From NCBI GenBank assembly GCA_963707665.1, contig CAVPQU010000018.1:1-64000 (forward strand): DNA of 64,000 bases, written 5' to 3'. The position numbers were made by a program, and so were the translations under genes. Each line of letters starts with the position of its first letter. Within the stretch, counting starts at the first letter, position 1. Source of the stretch: DATJCV01 sp963707665. GTDB lineage: Bacteria; Pseudomonadota; Gammaproteobacteria; Burkholderiales; Burkholderiaceae_D. Shown piece after piece: positions 9,732-22,228 of this stretch. A model generated the notes under the pieces. The model saw nothing but the letters and a program-made list of their open reading frames with translations, did no database searches and was not told the origin of the DNA.

Positions 9732-12053
9732 ATGCAAAATCTCCTTCACAATCTCAATCCGGAACAACTGGCCGCCGTTACCCTGCCACCACAAGCGGCA
9801 CTGATCCTGGCCGGCGCCGGTTCCGGCAAGACCCGGGTTCTGACCACCCGCATCGCCTGGCTGATCCAGACCGGGCAAGTATCCCCAGCCGGCATCCTGG
9901 CAGTGACGTTTACCAACAAGGCCGCCAAGGAAATGCTGGCGCGGCTTTCGGCGATGTTGCCAATCAGTACCCGCGGCCTGTGGATCGGCACCTTCCACGG
10001 CTTGTGCAACCGCCTGCTGCGTGCCCACCATCGCGATGCCGGTTTGCCGCAAACCTTTCAAATACTGGACTCGCAAGACCAGCTGTCGTTCATCAAACGG
10101 CTGCTAAAAGCGAATAATGTCGACGACGAAAAATATCCGGCACGCAACCTGATGTTTTTCATCAATAGCGCCAAGGATCAGGGTTTGCGTGCCAGCGCGG
10201 TCGAAGCCAATGACGACTACAACCGCAGGTTCGTCGAGCTGTACGACTTGTACGACAGCCAGTGCCAGCGCGAGGGCGTGGTGGATTTTGCCGAACTGTT
10301 GCTGCGCGCCTATGAGTTGTTGAGCCGCAATCAGCCATTGCGCGAGCATTACCAGGCGCGCTTCCGGCACATCCTGGTCGATGAATTCCAGGACACCAAC
10401 GACCTGCAGTACAAGTGGCTGAAGCTGTTGGCGGGCCAGGGTGGCGATCACCCGGGCGCCATATTCGCCGTCGGCGACGATGACCAGAGCATCTACGCGT
10501 TTCGCGGCGCCAATGTCGGCAACATGGCGGCTTTCGAGCGCGAATTCAGGGTCGAGAACCTGATCAAGCTGGAGCAGAACTACCGCTCGCACGGCCATAT
10601 CCTGGATTCCGCCAACACGCTGATTGCTCACAACAATCGCCGCCTCGGCAAGAACCTGCGCACCGACGCCGGGCATGGCGAGCCGGTGCGGATTTACGAG
10701 GCCAGCAGCGACTTGCAGGAAGCGCAGTGGCTGATCGAGGAAGTGAAAAACCTGATCCGCGACGGCGCCGCCAGGAGCGAGATCGCGGTGCTGTACCGTT
10801 CCAATGCGCAATCGCGGGTTATCGAGCACGCGCTGTTTTCGGCTGGCATCCCGTATCGTGTGTATGGCGGCCAGCGCTTCTTCGAGCGCGCCGAAGTCAA
10901 GCATGCGATCGCCTATCTGCAGTTGATGGACAACCTGCATAACGATTCGGCCTTCCTGCGGGTGGTGAATTTTCCGACGCGCGGCATCGGCGCCCGTTCG
11001 CTGGAGCAGTTGCAGGATGCGGCGCGCCAATACGGTATTTCCTTATATGCAGCGGTGCCCTATGTCAGCGGCAAGGCCGGATCGACGCTGGGCGCTTTCA
11101 TCAAGCTGATCGAAGCGGCACGTTTCGAGACGCAGCAACTGCCGCTGCCGGAAATGGTGCAGGTCGTGCTCGACGCCAGCGGCCTGCTGGAACACTATCG
11201 CAACGAGCGCGAAGGCGCCGACCGTCTGGAAAACCTGGAGCAGCTGGTGAATGCGGCGACGCTGTTCGTGTCGGAAGAAGGCTTCGCTCACGATGCGCCG
11301 GCCCATCTTGGCCCGCAGAGCCCGACTCCGGCCGGCCCCGCCCTGACCGGCGCCAATGGCGGCGTCGAAATCCTGGATGCCGACGCGCCATTGCCGGCGG
11401 TGATGTCGCCGCTGTCGGCTTTCCTGTCGCACGCGTCGCTGGAAGCCGGCGACAATCAGGCGCAGGCCGGACAGGATGCGCTGCAGCTGATGACGGTGCA
11501 TTCGGCCAAGGGCCTGGAGTTCGACGCGGTCTTCATCACCGGGCTGGAAGAAGGCCTGTTCCCGCATGACAATTCGCAGCAGGAAGCGGACGGCATCGAG
11601 GAAGAACGGCGCCTGATGTATGTCGCCATCACGCGCGCCAAGCGACGGCTGTACATCAGTTTTTCGCAAACCCGCATGCTGCACGGCCAGACCCGCTACA
11701 ACACGAAATCACGCTTCTTCGATGAGCTGCCGGACGAGGCACTGAAATGGCTGACGCCGCGCGTGCAGCACAACTGGTTCGGCCATGCGCCGAAAGCGGC
11801 CTGGGATCAGAAAGCCGCAGCCGGCGTCGATGCTGCCCACAACGCCATCGCCCATAATTTCAGCAAGAAGGACATCGGCTGGCGGATCGGCGAAACGGTG
11901 CTGCACCAGAAATTCGGTGAAGGCGTGATTGTGAATATTGAAGGCGGCAGCGGCAGCGCCCGCGCGCATATCAACTTCGGCCGGCATGGCATGAAGCTGC
12001 TGGATTTGAGTATCGCCAAGCTCGAGAAGGTGGCGCCGCATCTTCATGGTTGA
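9732..12053 (+). CDS. uvrD: UvrD/PcrA-type DNA helicase
   Basis: 773 aa superfamily 1A helicase that unwinds DNA 3' to 5' in mismatch and excision repair. Visible motifs: Q-motif LNPEQLAAV (8-16), Walker A AGAGSGKT (27-34), motif Ia AVTFTNKAAKEM, DEFQDT (Walker B), GDDDQSIYAFRGA (III), LEQNYRS (IV), TVHSAKGLEFD (V) and YVAITRAKRRLYIS (VI). The C-terminal tail has the Tudor-like VLHQKFGEGVIVN seen in UvrD/PcrA. The frame is clean throughout. The length is slightly above E. coli UvrD because of an insertion around residues 515-560. Confidence 0.95.
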   Translation: MQNLLHNLNPEQLAAVTLPPQAALILAGAGSGKTRVLTTRIAWLIQTGQVSPAGILAVTFTNKAAKEMLARLSAMLPISTRGLWIGTFHGLCNRLLRAHHRDAGLPQTFQILDSQDQLSFIKRLLKANNVDDEKYPARNLMFFINSAKDQGLRASAVEANDDYNRRFVELYDLYDSQCQREGVVDFAELLLRAYELLSRNQPLREHYQARFRHILVDEFQDTNDLQYKWLKLLAGQGGDHPGAIFAVGDDDQSIYAFRGANVGNMAAFEREFRVENLIKLEQNYRSHGHILDSANTLIAHNNRRLGKNLRTDAGHGEPVRIYEASSDLQEAQWLIEEVKNLIRDGAARSEIAVLYRSNAQSRVIEHALFSAGIPYRVYGGQRFFERAEVKHAIAYLQLMDNLHNDSAFLRVVNFPTRGIGARSLEQLQDAARQYGISLYAAVPYVSGKAGSTLGAFIKLIEAARFETQQLPLPEMVQVVLDASGLLEHYRNEREGADRLENLEQLVNAATLFVSEEGFAHDAPAHLGPQSPTPAGPALTGANGGVEILDADAPLPAVMSPLSAFLSHASLEAGDNQAQAGQDALQLMTVHSAKGLEFDAVFITGLEEGLFPHDNSQQEADGIEEERRLMYVAITRAKRRLYISFSQTRMLHGQTRYNTKSRFFDELPDEALKWLTPRVQHNWFGHAPKAAWDQKAAAGVDAAHNAIAHNFSKKDIGWRIGETVLHQKFGEGVIVNIEGGSGSARAHINFGRHGMKLLDLSIAKLEKVAPHLHG

Positions 12054-12165
12054 GCGCGCGGCGCGCGTAGCCAAGGTGGCGTCGACCGTGAACAAGGGCG
12101 GCAGCCATCTTGAACACGAGGGCTGGAGCCCGATCAGATTGTCTGCCTGACGCCTCGGCTTGGGT

Positions 12166-13797
12166 TCACGCGCGATGGCCGGCGCTTGCGCGCGGTGCGG
12201 TTCTCCTGGCACGGGCATGCACCGCCGCCAGCTTGAACACGCCGACCGCCTGCGACAGTTTGATCGCCTGCTGCTCCAGGGTGATGGCGGCATCGGCCGC
12301 CTGCTCCACCAGCGCTGCGTTCTGCTGGGTGACGTCATCCATGTGGGCGACGGCGGTATTGACCTGGCCGATGCCCAGACTCTGCTCGTTACTGGCGACG
12401 CTGATTTCGCCGACGATGCCGGTCACCTGTTGCACCGAGCTGACGATGTCGTTCATGGTGCGGGTCGCTTCGACCACCAGCTGATTGCCGATTTCCACTT
12501 TATCTACCGAATCGTCGATCAGGGCCTTGATTTCCTTGGCGGCGGCGGCCGAGCGTTGTGCCAGGTGCCGTACTTCGGCCGCCACCACTGCGAAGCCGCG
12601 CCCCTGCTCGCCGGCCCGCGCCGCTTCCACCGCGGCATTCAGCGCCAGGATATTGGTCTGGAAGGCGATGCCGTCGATCAGGCCGATGATGTCGACGATT
12701 TTCTTGGCCGAGGTGCTGATCTCGCTCATCGTGGTGCCGACCTTGGTCACGACGTCGCCGCCTGCCAGCGCGACCACGGAGGCCGAGTTGACCAGCTGGT
12801 TGGCTTCGCTGGCACTGGCCGCGTTCTGCTTCACGGTGGCGGACAGCTGTTCCATGCTGGCCGCGGTTTCTTGCAGGCTCGAGGCCTGCGCTTCGGTGCG
12901 GCCCGACAAATCCATGTTGCCGGTCGCGATTTCATGGGTGCCTTGGCGAATCGTGTCGACGTTGGCCCGCACGTCGCCGACGATCGCCGCCAGATTGACG
13001 TTCATCTGCTGCAAGGCGGTCATCAATTGTCCCGATTCGTCGCGCCGGCTGGAGCCGAAGCGGGTGGTCAGATCACCCGCGGCGATTGCGCGCGCGACCT
13101 CGGTTGCTTGCCGTAAGGGCGCGACCACCGCCGCGTGCAGCGCCGCCCACAGCACGCCAGCCAGCACCACGCCGAGTGCGGTCAGGAGCCCGATCAAAAC
13201 GCCTGGAGTCGAGTTGATTCCCCCCAGCGCCGACAAGCTGACGCCGCCCAGCGCCAGCGGCAGCACGCTCATGGCGCCCATGCCGATCCCCAGTCGCCGC
13301 CCCAGCGAGAGCTCGCGCAGCCGCCCCAGCCGGCTGGCCAGCCCGGTCCGGATCACGCTGCCCTGGCGCAACGCGATGCCGGCGGCACGTCCTTCGCGCA
13401 GCCGGCGATAGGCGTCGCCGGCCGCCTCGATCTGCGCTGCGCTCGGCTTGGTGCGCACCGACATGTAGCCGACCGTGCGGCCATTGTCCTTGATGGGCGT
13501 GACGTTCGCCAGCACCCAGTAAAAGCCGCCGCCTTTGCGCCGATTCTTGATGACGCCGGTCCAGGGGATGCCGGTTTTCAGCGTGCTCCACAGATCGGCG
13601 AACGCTTCCACCGGCATGTCCGGATGACGGACGATGTTTTGCGGCTGGCCCAGCAATTCCTGTTCGCTGAATTCGCTGGCTTCGATGAAGCTGGGGTTGA
13701 CGTAGGTGATATTGCCGTCGAGGTCAGTGGCGGAGACGATGTGCTGGTCGGCCGTCAACTGGTATTCCATGTTGGTGACCGGAGTGTTGAGACGCAT
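12166..13797 (-). CDS. PAS-containing methyl-accepting chemotaxis protein (Aer-type)
   Basis: 543 aa. An N-terminal PAS domain (about 8-115: IVSATDLDGNITYVNPSF, NIVRHPDMP, PWTGVIKNRRKGGGFYWV) matches the FAD-binding PAS of Aer energy-taxis receptors. Two hydrophobic segments follow around 175-225, then a HAMP-like PLRQATEVARAIAAGDLTTRF and a full signalling hairpin with the tip DGIAFQTNILALNAAVEAAR. There is no periplasmic sensor domain, again as in Aer, so it likely reports redox or oxygen state to CheA/CheW. The C-terminus is Arg/Ala-rich and lacks a clear NWETF-type pentapeptide. Confidence 0.88.
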   Translation of the reverse strand: MRLNTPVTNMEYQLTADQHIVSATDLDGNITYVNPSFIEASEFSEQELLGQPQNIVRHPDMPVEAFADLWSTLKTGIPWTGVIKNRRKGGGFYWVLANVTPIKDNGRTVGYMSVRTKPSAAQIEAAGDAYRRLREGRAAGIALRQGSVIRTGLASRLGRLRELSLGRRLGIGMGAMSVLPLALGGVSLSALGGINSTPGVLIGLLTALGVVLAGVLWAALHAAVVAPLRQATEVARAIAAGDLTTRFGSSRRDESGQLMTALQQMNVNLAAIVGDVRANVDTIRQGTHEIATGNMDLSGRTEAQASSLQETAASMEQLSATVKQNAASASEANQLVNSASVVALAGGDVVTKVGTTMSEISTSAKKIVDIIGLIDGIAFQTNILALNAAVEAARAGEQGRGFAVVAAEVRHLAQRSAAAAKEIKALIDDSVDKVEIGNQLVVEATRTMNDIVSSVQQVTGIVGEISVASNEQSLGIGQVNTAVAHMDDVTQQNAALVEQAADAAITLEQQAIKLSQAVGVFKLAAVHARARRTAPRASAGHRA

Positions 13798-13824
13798 GCA
13801 GGAGTCCTGTAATGATGGAATGTT

Positions 13825-13850
13825 GGATTCGAATTCGGATTCGGATTCGG
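13825..13850. repeat. Short hexamer tandem repeat
   Basis: About four units of GATTCG (one reads AATTCG) lie 28-53 bp upstream of the Aer-type gene. Slippage could vary the copy number; the position allows an effect on that promoter, but nothing shows it. Confidence 0.6.
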
Positions 13851-14028
13851 GCCAGGGGCAAACCGACAGTGCTGCGTGTCGCCTGTGGCAATGGCGTCAT
13901 GTGGCGTGGTTTTGCGCAACACCCTGTAACGGCAGGATTGGATGGAAGTTGAGGCGCCAGTCGAGTTGCGGAGAAAGTCGCAGCCTCGGCGATAATCGTG
14001 TGCTTTCAAGACACAGGGCGGGCAGCGC

Positions 14029-15184
14029 ATGAGAACTGCATCACTTCTGAAAACGGCGGCCGCGGTATGTGCTGGCAGCGCTGCTGGCCGCGTGCGGCGG
14101 CAGTACGGATGGCCGGCTGGCGCCGGCCCAGCTGACGCTGGAGCAGAAAATCGGCCAGATGGTGATGATGGGTTTTGCCGGCACCGGAAGCGATGATCCG
14201 GCGGTGCAGCTGGCGCTGCGGCATATCGAACAAGGCTTGCTGGGCGGCGTCGCCTGGTATCGCTACAACATCGACAACCCGGAGCAGACGCGCCGCTTGA
14301 ATGCGGCGTTCCATGCCGCCAACCCAGTGCAACTGCCGTTCTTGAGCGCGCTGGATCAGGAAGGCGGCCTGGTGCAGCGCTTGCGCGCTGCCAATGGCTT
14401 TGCCGATACGCCATCGCATGAACAGGTGGCGGCCATGCAAACGCCACTGCAGGCATACCAGACATACCGGACGATGGCCACCATGATCGCCGATGCCGGT
14501 TTCACGCTGAACATGGGGCCAGTGGTCGATCTGCGCGGTGCGCCGCAACCGGTGTCGCCGGTGATCGGCCAGTTGCAGCGCAGTTTTTCCGACGATCCGG
14601 CCACCGTGGTGCGCTATGCCGAAGCCTTCATCAGCGCCCACCGCGCCGCTGGCGTGCTGACCTCGCTCAAGCACTATCCCGGCCATGGACTGGCCACGCT
14701 CGACAGTCATCACGGCATGGTCGATATCACCCACACCTGGCAGGCGCGCGAGCGGATTCCGTTTCAGGAACTGATCCGGACCGGCATGGCCGGTGCCATC
14801 ATGAGTGCGCACCTGGTCGATCGCCACTATGACGCCGACCACCCGATCACCTTGTCGCCCGCCTATATCCCGTCGCAGTTGCGCATCCAGGACGGCTTCG
14901 ACGGCGCCGTGATCACCGACGACCTGTGCATGGGCGCGATCCTGCAGTACTACGCGCTGGATGAGATCGTGGTGCGCGCGATCAATGCCGGGCACGACAT
15001 CCTGGTGTTTTCCAACAACCCGGCAGCGGCCCAAGGTGTGCCGGATTTCCAGCCGCAGTACGACATTCCACAAAAAGTGATCGCGATCGTGCAGCGCGCG
15101 CTGGCCGACGGCCGACTGCGCCGGCAACAGATTGAAGAGGCCTACCGGCGCATCGTCGCGCTGCGTGGACAGCTTCAGACCTGA
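14029..15184 (+). CDS. Glycoside hydrolase family 3 lipoprotein (NagZ-like, one indel)
   Basis: About 384 aa. From ATG 14029 the protein begins MRTASLLKTAAAV; one extra base near 14062 shifts the frame, after which the lipobox LAALLAAC follows. The enzyme part matches the beta-N-acetylhexosaminidase branch of GH3: LTLEQKIGQMVMMGF, DQEGGLVQRL, NMGPVVDL, the catalytic KHYPGHG loop with DSHHGMVDI, and GAVITDDLCMGAI with the nucleophile Asp. NagZ is usually cytoplasmic and about 340 aa; this one carries an export and lipidation signal, so it probably works on periplasmic or external glycans such as peptidoglycan fragments. Confidence 0.85.
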
Positions 15185-15224
15185 GGCAGATCCATTTCAG
15201 ATTCAGGGCTGTACATGTCGCATG

Positions 15225-15284
15225 GGAGTATGATGCAATTTCGACCGTATCACGCCCGTAAATCGCTATATAGAGCAGGAGTAT
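15225..15284 (+). repeat. 53-bp paired-heptamer element, copy C
   Basis: GGAGTAT at 15225 and 15278, exactly 53 bp apart, with CAATTTCG (15236-15243; AAATTTCG in copy A) and GTAAAT (15258-15263) at the conserved offsets. It lies between the convergent 3' ends of the GH3 gene (stop 15184) and the BPSS1780-type gene (stop 15299), so it is not an obvious gene promoter. Confidence 0.75.
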
Positions 15285-15298
15285 GCGGGAGATGCAGT

Positions 15299-16072
15299 TT
15301 ATGCAGCCGGCGCTGGATCCGGCTTGCCGAATACATGGGTATAGGTCGGATAGAACGAGCAGTACATGACCACCGTCAGCACGATCGACAGCGGCAACAG
15401 CACCATCACCGTGATGATCGCCTTTTCGAACAGCAGCGCGGTCACCAGGCTGGCGAGTACCGGCAGAAAGACGCCGAGCGCGACCCAGGCCAGGCCGTAG
15501 ACCAGGAATGCCCGGCCTTGGCGCCGGACCGCGAAGAAGCTGTAGAAGATCGCCTTGGCGACGCCCATTTCCTGCCATGCGATCAGCGGCGCCGCGTACC
15601 AGAAGGCCATCGCCGCCGGCGTATAGACGGTGGCGGCAAACAGCATCGCCAGCACCATATTGGAATCGCGCACGGTCTCGGCTTCCAGCCCGCGCTGGCC
15701 GCTCATGGCTTGCCAGAATACGCCGCCGTCGATGATGCTGGAGACGGCAACCGCCAGGATTGCCGCCAGCAGATACAGCACGCCCAGTTGCAGCAAGCGG
15801 TTTCTGGCCGGCGAACGAAAGCCGGTCAGCAGCAGATTCGGAAAGACCCGCTGGCCGCGTTCGATGTTGGCGCAGGCCTGCAAAAAGCCAATCGAAAAGA
15901 TCGGCACCAGGAACAGCGGCAGCACCTGTCCCAGCAGCGGCACCAGGCCGACCACCAGCATCAGGAACATATAGGCCATGAACAGCGTCGACATCTCGGC
16001 CGGCTGTTTGCGAAATAGCGCAAAGCCTTCCTTGACCCAAAGCCAGCCGGATTTTGCGGGTAATTTTTCCAT
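15299..16072 (-). CDS. BPSS1780-type integral membrane protein
   Basis: 257 aa with about six hydrophobic segments (for example STLFMAYMFLMLVVGLVPLL, LLQLGVLYLLAAILAVAVSS, MVLAMLFAATVYTPAAMAFW, AFLVYGLAWVALGVFLPVLA and IITVMVLLPLSIVLTVVMYC). The conserved start PAKSGWLWVKEGFALFRKQP fits a family of uncharacterised betaproteobacterial membrane proteins. It is 9 bp downstream of thrB on the same strand and may be co-transcribed. No function can be assigned. Confidence 0.75.
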   Translation of the reverse strand: MEKLPAKSGWLWVKEGFALFRKQPAEMSTLFMAYMFLMLVVGLVPLLGQVLPLFLVPIFSIGFLQACANIERGQRVFPNLLLTGFRSPARNRLLQLGVLYLLAAILAVAVSSIIDGGVFWQAMSGQRGLEAETVRDSNMVLAMLFAATVYTPAAMAFWYAAPLIAWQEMGVAKAIFYSFFAVRRQGRAFLVYGLAWVALGVFLPVLASLVTALLFEKAIITVMVLLPLSIVLTVVMYCSFYPTYTHVFGKPDPAPAA

Positions 16073-16081
16073 GCCTGATGA

Positions 16082-17038
16082 TCAGTAAAGCGGCGGCACC
16101 GGGCGCGCCACGCGCTGCCGCAGGATACGCTCGAAGTGGCCAGGGTCGTGCGGCGTCAGCATTTCGGCGTCGCGCGGCAAATAAAAATCGTATAAGCGCG
16201 ACAGCCAGAAACGCAGCGCGCCGGCGCGCAGCATCGGCTGCCAGGCTTCCTGTTCCGCAGCGGTAAATGGCCGCACTGCATGATAGGCGGCCAGCATCGC
16301 CTGCAGCCGCGGCAAGTCGAGCGCACCGCTGTCGAGGTCGATGCACCAGTCGTTGACGGTGACCGCCAGATCAAACAGCCAGGTGTCGCAGCCGGCGAAA
16401 TAGAAATCGAAGAATCCGGTCAGGCGAGCGCCGTCGAACATCACGTTGTTGCGAAACAGGTCGGCATGCACCGGCCCGTTGGGCAAGGCACGATACACGC
16501 TGGTGGCGGCGAAGGCTTCCTGGAAGTCGATTTCCGAACGCAGCAGCGCTTGCCGTTCCTGGTCCAGGTAAGGCAGCACCGCCGGCAGCGTTTCGTGCCA
16601 CCAGGCCAGGCCGCGCAGATTCGGCTGATAGAGCGGAAAATCCTGTGCCGCCAGGTGCATCCTGGCCAGCATCGCGCCGACTTCGGCGCAATGCTGCGGC
16701 GCCGGGTCGCTCAGGTGGTGGCCTTCCAGTTTGCTGACGATCGCCGCCGGCTTGCCATGCAGCGTGTTCAGGATCGCACCCTGATGGTTGGCCACCGGCG
16801 CCGGCACCAGCACGTCGCGTGCGGCCAGGTGCCGCATCAGTTCCAGGTAAAACGGCAGCTGTTCGAAGCCGAGCTTTTCGAAAATGGTGAGGACATAGTC
16901 GCCGCGCTCGGTGGTGATGAAGAAATTGCTGTTTTCGATGCCGGAGGCAATGCCGCGGATGTCGAGCGCTTTTCCGAGAGGGAACTGAGTGATCCAGTCA
17001 CTGAGGTCAGCCAGGCTGACCGGAGTAAATACTGCCAT
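16082..17038 (-). CDS. thrB: Homoserine kinase (ThrB type II, APH fold)
   Basis: 318 aa. Phosphorylates homoserine in threonine synthesis. It belongs to the aminoglycoside-phosphotransferase-like ThrB found in beta- and alphaproteobacteria, not the GHMP kinase of E. coli. Motifs: GIENSNFFITTERGDYVLTI, the Brenner-type catalytic loop NGPVHADLFRNNVMF, and the metal-binding FFDFYFAGCDTWLFDLAV. It lies between the DUF2782 gene and the BPSS1780-type gene, all on the minus strand. Confidence 0.92.
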   Translation of the reverse strand: MAVFTPVSLADLSDWITQFPLGKALDIRGIASGIENSNFFITTERGDYVLTIFEKLGFEQLPFYLELMRHLAARDVLVPAPVANHQGAILNTLHGKPAAIVSKLEGHHLSDPAPQHCAEVGAMLARMHLAAQDFPLYQPNLRGLAWWHETLPAVLPYLDQERQALLRSEIDFQEAFAATSVYRALPNGPVHADLFRNNVMFDGARLTGFFDFYFAGCDTWLFDLAVTVNDWCIDLDSGALDLPRLQAMLAAYHAVRPFTAAEQEAWQPMLRAGALRFWLSRLYDFYLPRDAEMLTPHDPGHFERILRQRVARPVPPLY

Positions 17039-17078
17039 GTGAAAAAAGAAAAAAAGTGGGCATCCGCAAGGGGCGACA

Positions 17079-17099
17079 GTGACTCCGTACCAGAGTCAC
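17079..17099. repeat. Perfect 7 bp inverted repeat between DUF2782 gene and thrB
   Basis: GTGACTC and GAGTCAC separated by 7 bases, immediately after the DUF2782 stop. Read on the minus strand, a T-rich run follows only about 20-25 bases beyond the stem. A partial terminator or attenuator ahead of thrB is possible. Confidence 0.5.
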
Positions 17100-17106
17100 G
17101 CGTACA

Positions 17107-17529
17107 TCATTTGGCGGCTGGTTGCGGCGCATCCGGCACCTGGTCCACCTGTTTCTGGTCTTTTTGCGGCTTCATGTCGAATTCCAGTACTTGCCACTGC
17201 GAGCCGCGCATCGACTTGCTCTCGACGTCGCCGGGCAGTGTACTGCCGGACTGCTCATTCGGCTTGAGATAGTAGGTGCTGCCGCCGCTTTGCACCTTGA
17301 CCTCGGTTACCTTGCCCTGTTGTTTTTTTTGCGTGATCGGTTGCTCCTCCACGCCCGGTTTGCGAATCGTGATGGACGGCGCTTCGCCTTCGTTCAAGGG
17401 CTGCGTTTGCGGCGGCGGTGGCGCCGGGTTGGCTGCTTGCTGGGCGCTGGCCAGTTGCGGCACGGCATAGGCGGCCATGCACACAATGACGATGGGCCAG
17501 AAGCGGAGGGTGGGCAAGGTGTGCGTCAT
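17107..17529 (-). CDS. DUF2782 family exported protein
   Basis: 140 aa with a signal peptide (FWPIVIVCMAAYAVPQLASA, cleavage near residue 29), a Pro/Gln-rich linker, then the small conserved domain PSITIRKPGVEEQPITQ ... TYYLKP. Its place next to thrB and polA is typical of Oxalobacteraceae and relatives. The function is unknown. The start ATG at 17529 was preferred because it is followed directly by the signal peptide. Confidence 0.75.
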   Translation of the reverse strand: MTHTLPTLRFWPIVIVCMAAYAVPQLASAQQAANPAPPPPQTQPLNEGEAPSITIRKPGVEEQPITQKKQQGKVTEVKVQSGGSTYYLKPNEQSGSTLPGDVESKSMRGSQWQVLEFDMKPQKDQKQVDQVPDAPQPAAK

Positions 17530-17608
17530 GGTCGCGGGTCGTCTGAAAAAACCTGAGATGGGAGAATGGTCATTGTAGCAAACCGGCCGCCATGCACTGC
17601 CATCCAGA

Positions 17609-18346
17609 TCAAAGAAAGGCGCCGGTGTGACGGCCATCTTCGGGCGTCAGCAGCGACGGTTCCTGATAGAAATCGACGATCGCGTTCAGGATATTGACCG
17701 GCTCGTCGATCACCTTGAACAGTTCCATGTCCTGCGCCGCGATCATGCCGGCGCCTACCAGCGTCTGCCGCATCCACTGCACCAGGCCGCCCCAGAATTC
17801 GGTGCCGACCAGGATCACCGGAATCCGGCGCGATTTGCCGGTCTGCATCAGCACCAGCACTTCGGTCAGCTCATCCAGCGTGCCGAAGCCGCCCGGCAGC
17901 ACGATGTAGGCATCCGCGTATTTGACGAATGCGACCTTGCGCGCGAAAAAGTGCCGGAACGACAGCGAGATATCCTGCCAGGCATTGCTGGTCTGCTCGT
18001 GCGGCAGTTCGATGTTCAGGCCGACCGATGGCGAGCGGCCTTCGAACGCGCCCTTGTTGGCGGCTTCCATGATGCCGGGGCCGCCGCCGGAGATCACGGC
18101 GAAGCCGGCATCCGACATGCGGCGCGCGATATCGATGCCAAGCGCGTAGTACGGATCGTCCTTGGCGGTGCGGGCCGAACCGAAGATCGACACCGCCGGC
18201 CGCAGCTCGGACAGGCGTTCGGTCGACTCGATAAACTCTGCCATAATCGTTAACATGTTCCACGACTCGCGCGCCTTCTTGGAGGTAGCGCGTTCGACGT
18301 CGGTCACTTGCCGCAGTCGCGGCACACTCTTTCCGTTGATTTCCAT
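17609..18346 (-). CDS. LOG family protein (TIGR00730 Rossmann fold)
   Basis: Up to 245 aa. It carries the nucleotide-binding SGGGPGIMEAANKGAFEG and the family signature LPGGFGTLDELTEVL. Members release the base from nucleoside 5'-monophosphates (cytokinin-activating LOG enzymes and bacterial PpnN relatives). The substrate here is not known. The segment KARESWNMLTIMAEFIEST upstream of the core is also family-like, which favours a far-upstream start. ATG at 18346 directly abuts the polA ATG at 18347; an in-frame GTG at 18307 or ATG at about 18255 would leave room for promoters. Confidence 0.85.
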   Translation of the reverse strand: MEINGKSVPRLRQVTDVERATSKKARESWNMLTIMAEFIESTERLSELRPAVSIFGSARTAKDDPYYALGIDIARRMSDAGFAVISGGGPGIMEAANKGAFEGRSPSVGLNIELPHEQTSNAWQDISLSFRHFFARKVAFVKYADAYIVLPGGFGTLDELTEVLVLMQTGKSRRIPVILVGTEFWGGLVQWMRQTLVGAGMIAAQDMELFKVIDEPVNILNAIVDFYQEPSLLTPEDGRHTGAFL

Positions 18347-21126
<2,780 letters not shown>

Positions 21127-21221
21127 ATTCTGGCATAGTGCCGTCAGACATGAGGCCTGTTGCCCAAGTGGCGGTGATGGGTATGCCAGGCCGATGATTT
21201 TCACGCTATTTTCATAGGAAC

Positions 21222-22110
21222 ATGACCATGACGCAATTCACGGAAGAACTCGATAGCCTCACCAGAACCACCTTGTCCGGCGAGGTCGGTCGTCGCGATT
21301 TCATCAAGGTCGCGCTCGGCACCGGCTTTGCCGCTGCGGTGCTGCCGGTGCAGGCGCAAAACGTGATCACCACCGATACCGTGGGCTTGACCGCCGGTGA
21401 AGTGACGCTCACCATCGGTGGCCAGAGCGTTCCCATGTATCGTGCCCAGCCGGCGCAAGGCAAGGATTTTCCGGTGATCCTGGTGGTGTCGGAAATCTTT
21501 GGCGTGCACCAGTACGTCGCTGATGTCGCGCGCCGCTTCGCCAAGCAGGGCTATATGGCGCTGGCACCGGAGCTGTTCGTGCGGCAGGGTGACGCGCACC
21601 ATGCACCGTCGATTCCCGAGCTGATGAAAAACATCATCGCCAAGGTGCCGGACGCGCAAGTGATGGGCGACCTGGATGCCTGCGTCGCCTGGGCCAAGGC
21701 CAATGGCGGCAATACCGACAAGCTCGGCATCACCGGCTTCTGCTGGGGTGGCCGCATCACCTGGCTGTACAGTGCGCACAACCCGAAGGTCAAGGCCGGC
21801 GTCGCCTGGTACGGCCGCCTGGTCGGCGACAAGACGGCGCTGGCGCCGCAGCATCCGCTGGATATCGTGCCGAGCCTTGAAAACCCCGGTGCTCGGACTG
21901 TACGGCGGCAAGGACAACGGCATTCCGCTCGATACCGTCGAAAAAATGAAGGCGGCGCTGGCCCAGGCCGGCAACGGTTCGGAGTTCGTGGTCTATCCGG
22001 ATGCCGGCCATGCCTTCCATGCCGATTACCGGCCGAGCTATGTCGAGGCCGATGCCAAGGACGGCTGGCGCCGGGCGCTGGCATGGTTCAAGGCGCACGG
22101 CGTGGCTTGA
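21222..22110 (+). CDS. Tat-exported dienelactone hydrolase family protein (one indel)
   Basis: About 295 aa. The N-terminus holds a twin-arginine motif (GRRDFIKVALGTGFAAAVLP), so export of a folded enzyme is likely. The alpha/beta hydrolase part has the cysteine nucleophile in GFCWGGRI, Asp in YGGKDNGIP and His in DAGHAFHADY, the classic DLH triad. One extra base near 21890 (AACCCCGGTG) breaks the frame just before the Asp motif. The true substrate is unknown; many DLH paralogues act on lactones or esters other than dienelactone. Confidence 0.88.
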
Positions 22111-22228
22111 GCGTGAATGCACCATGCCGGCGTTGCGTTGCGTTGCGCGGCGCGGTGCAGGCCGTTGCGAGTTTCTTGCCAGCCCGCCAATCTGTGCGAT
22201 GCATGGATGGCTGGCAAGACCGGCAAGC

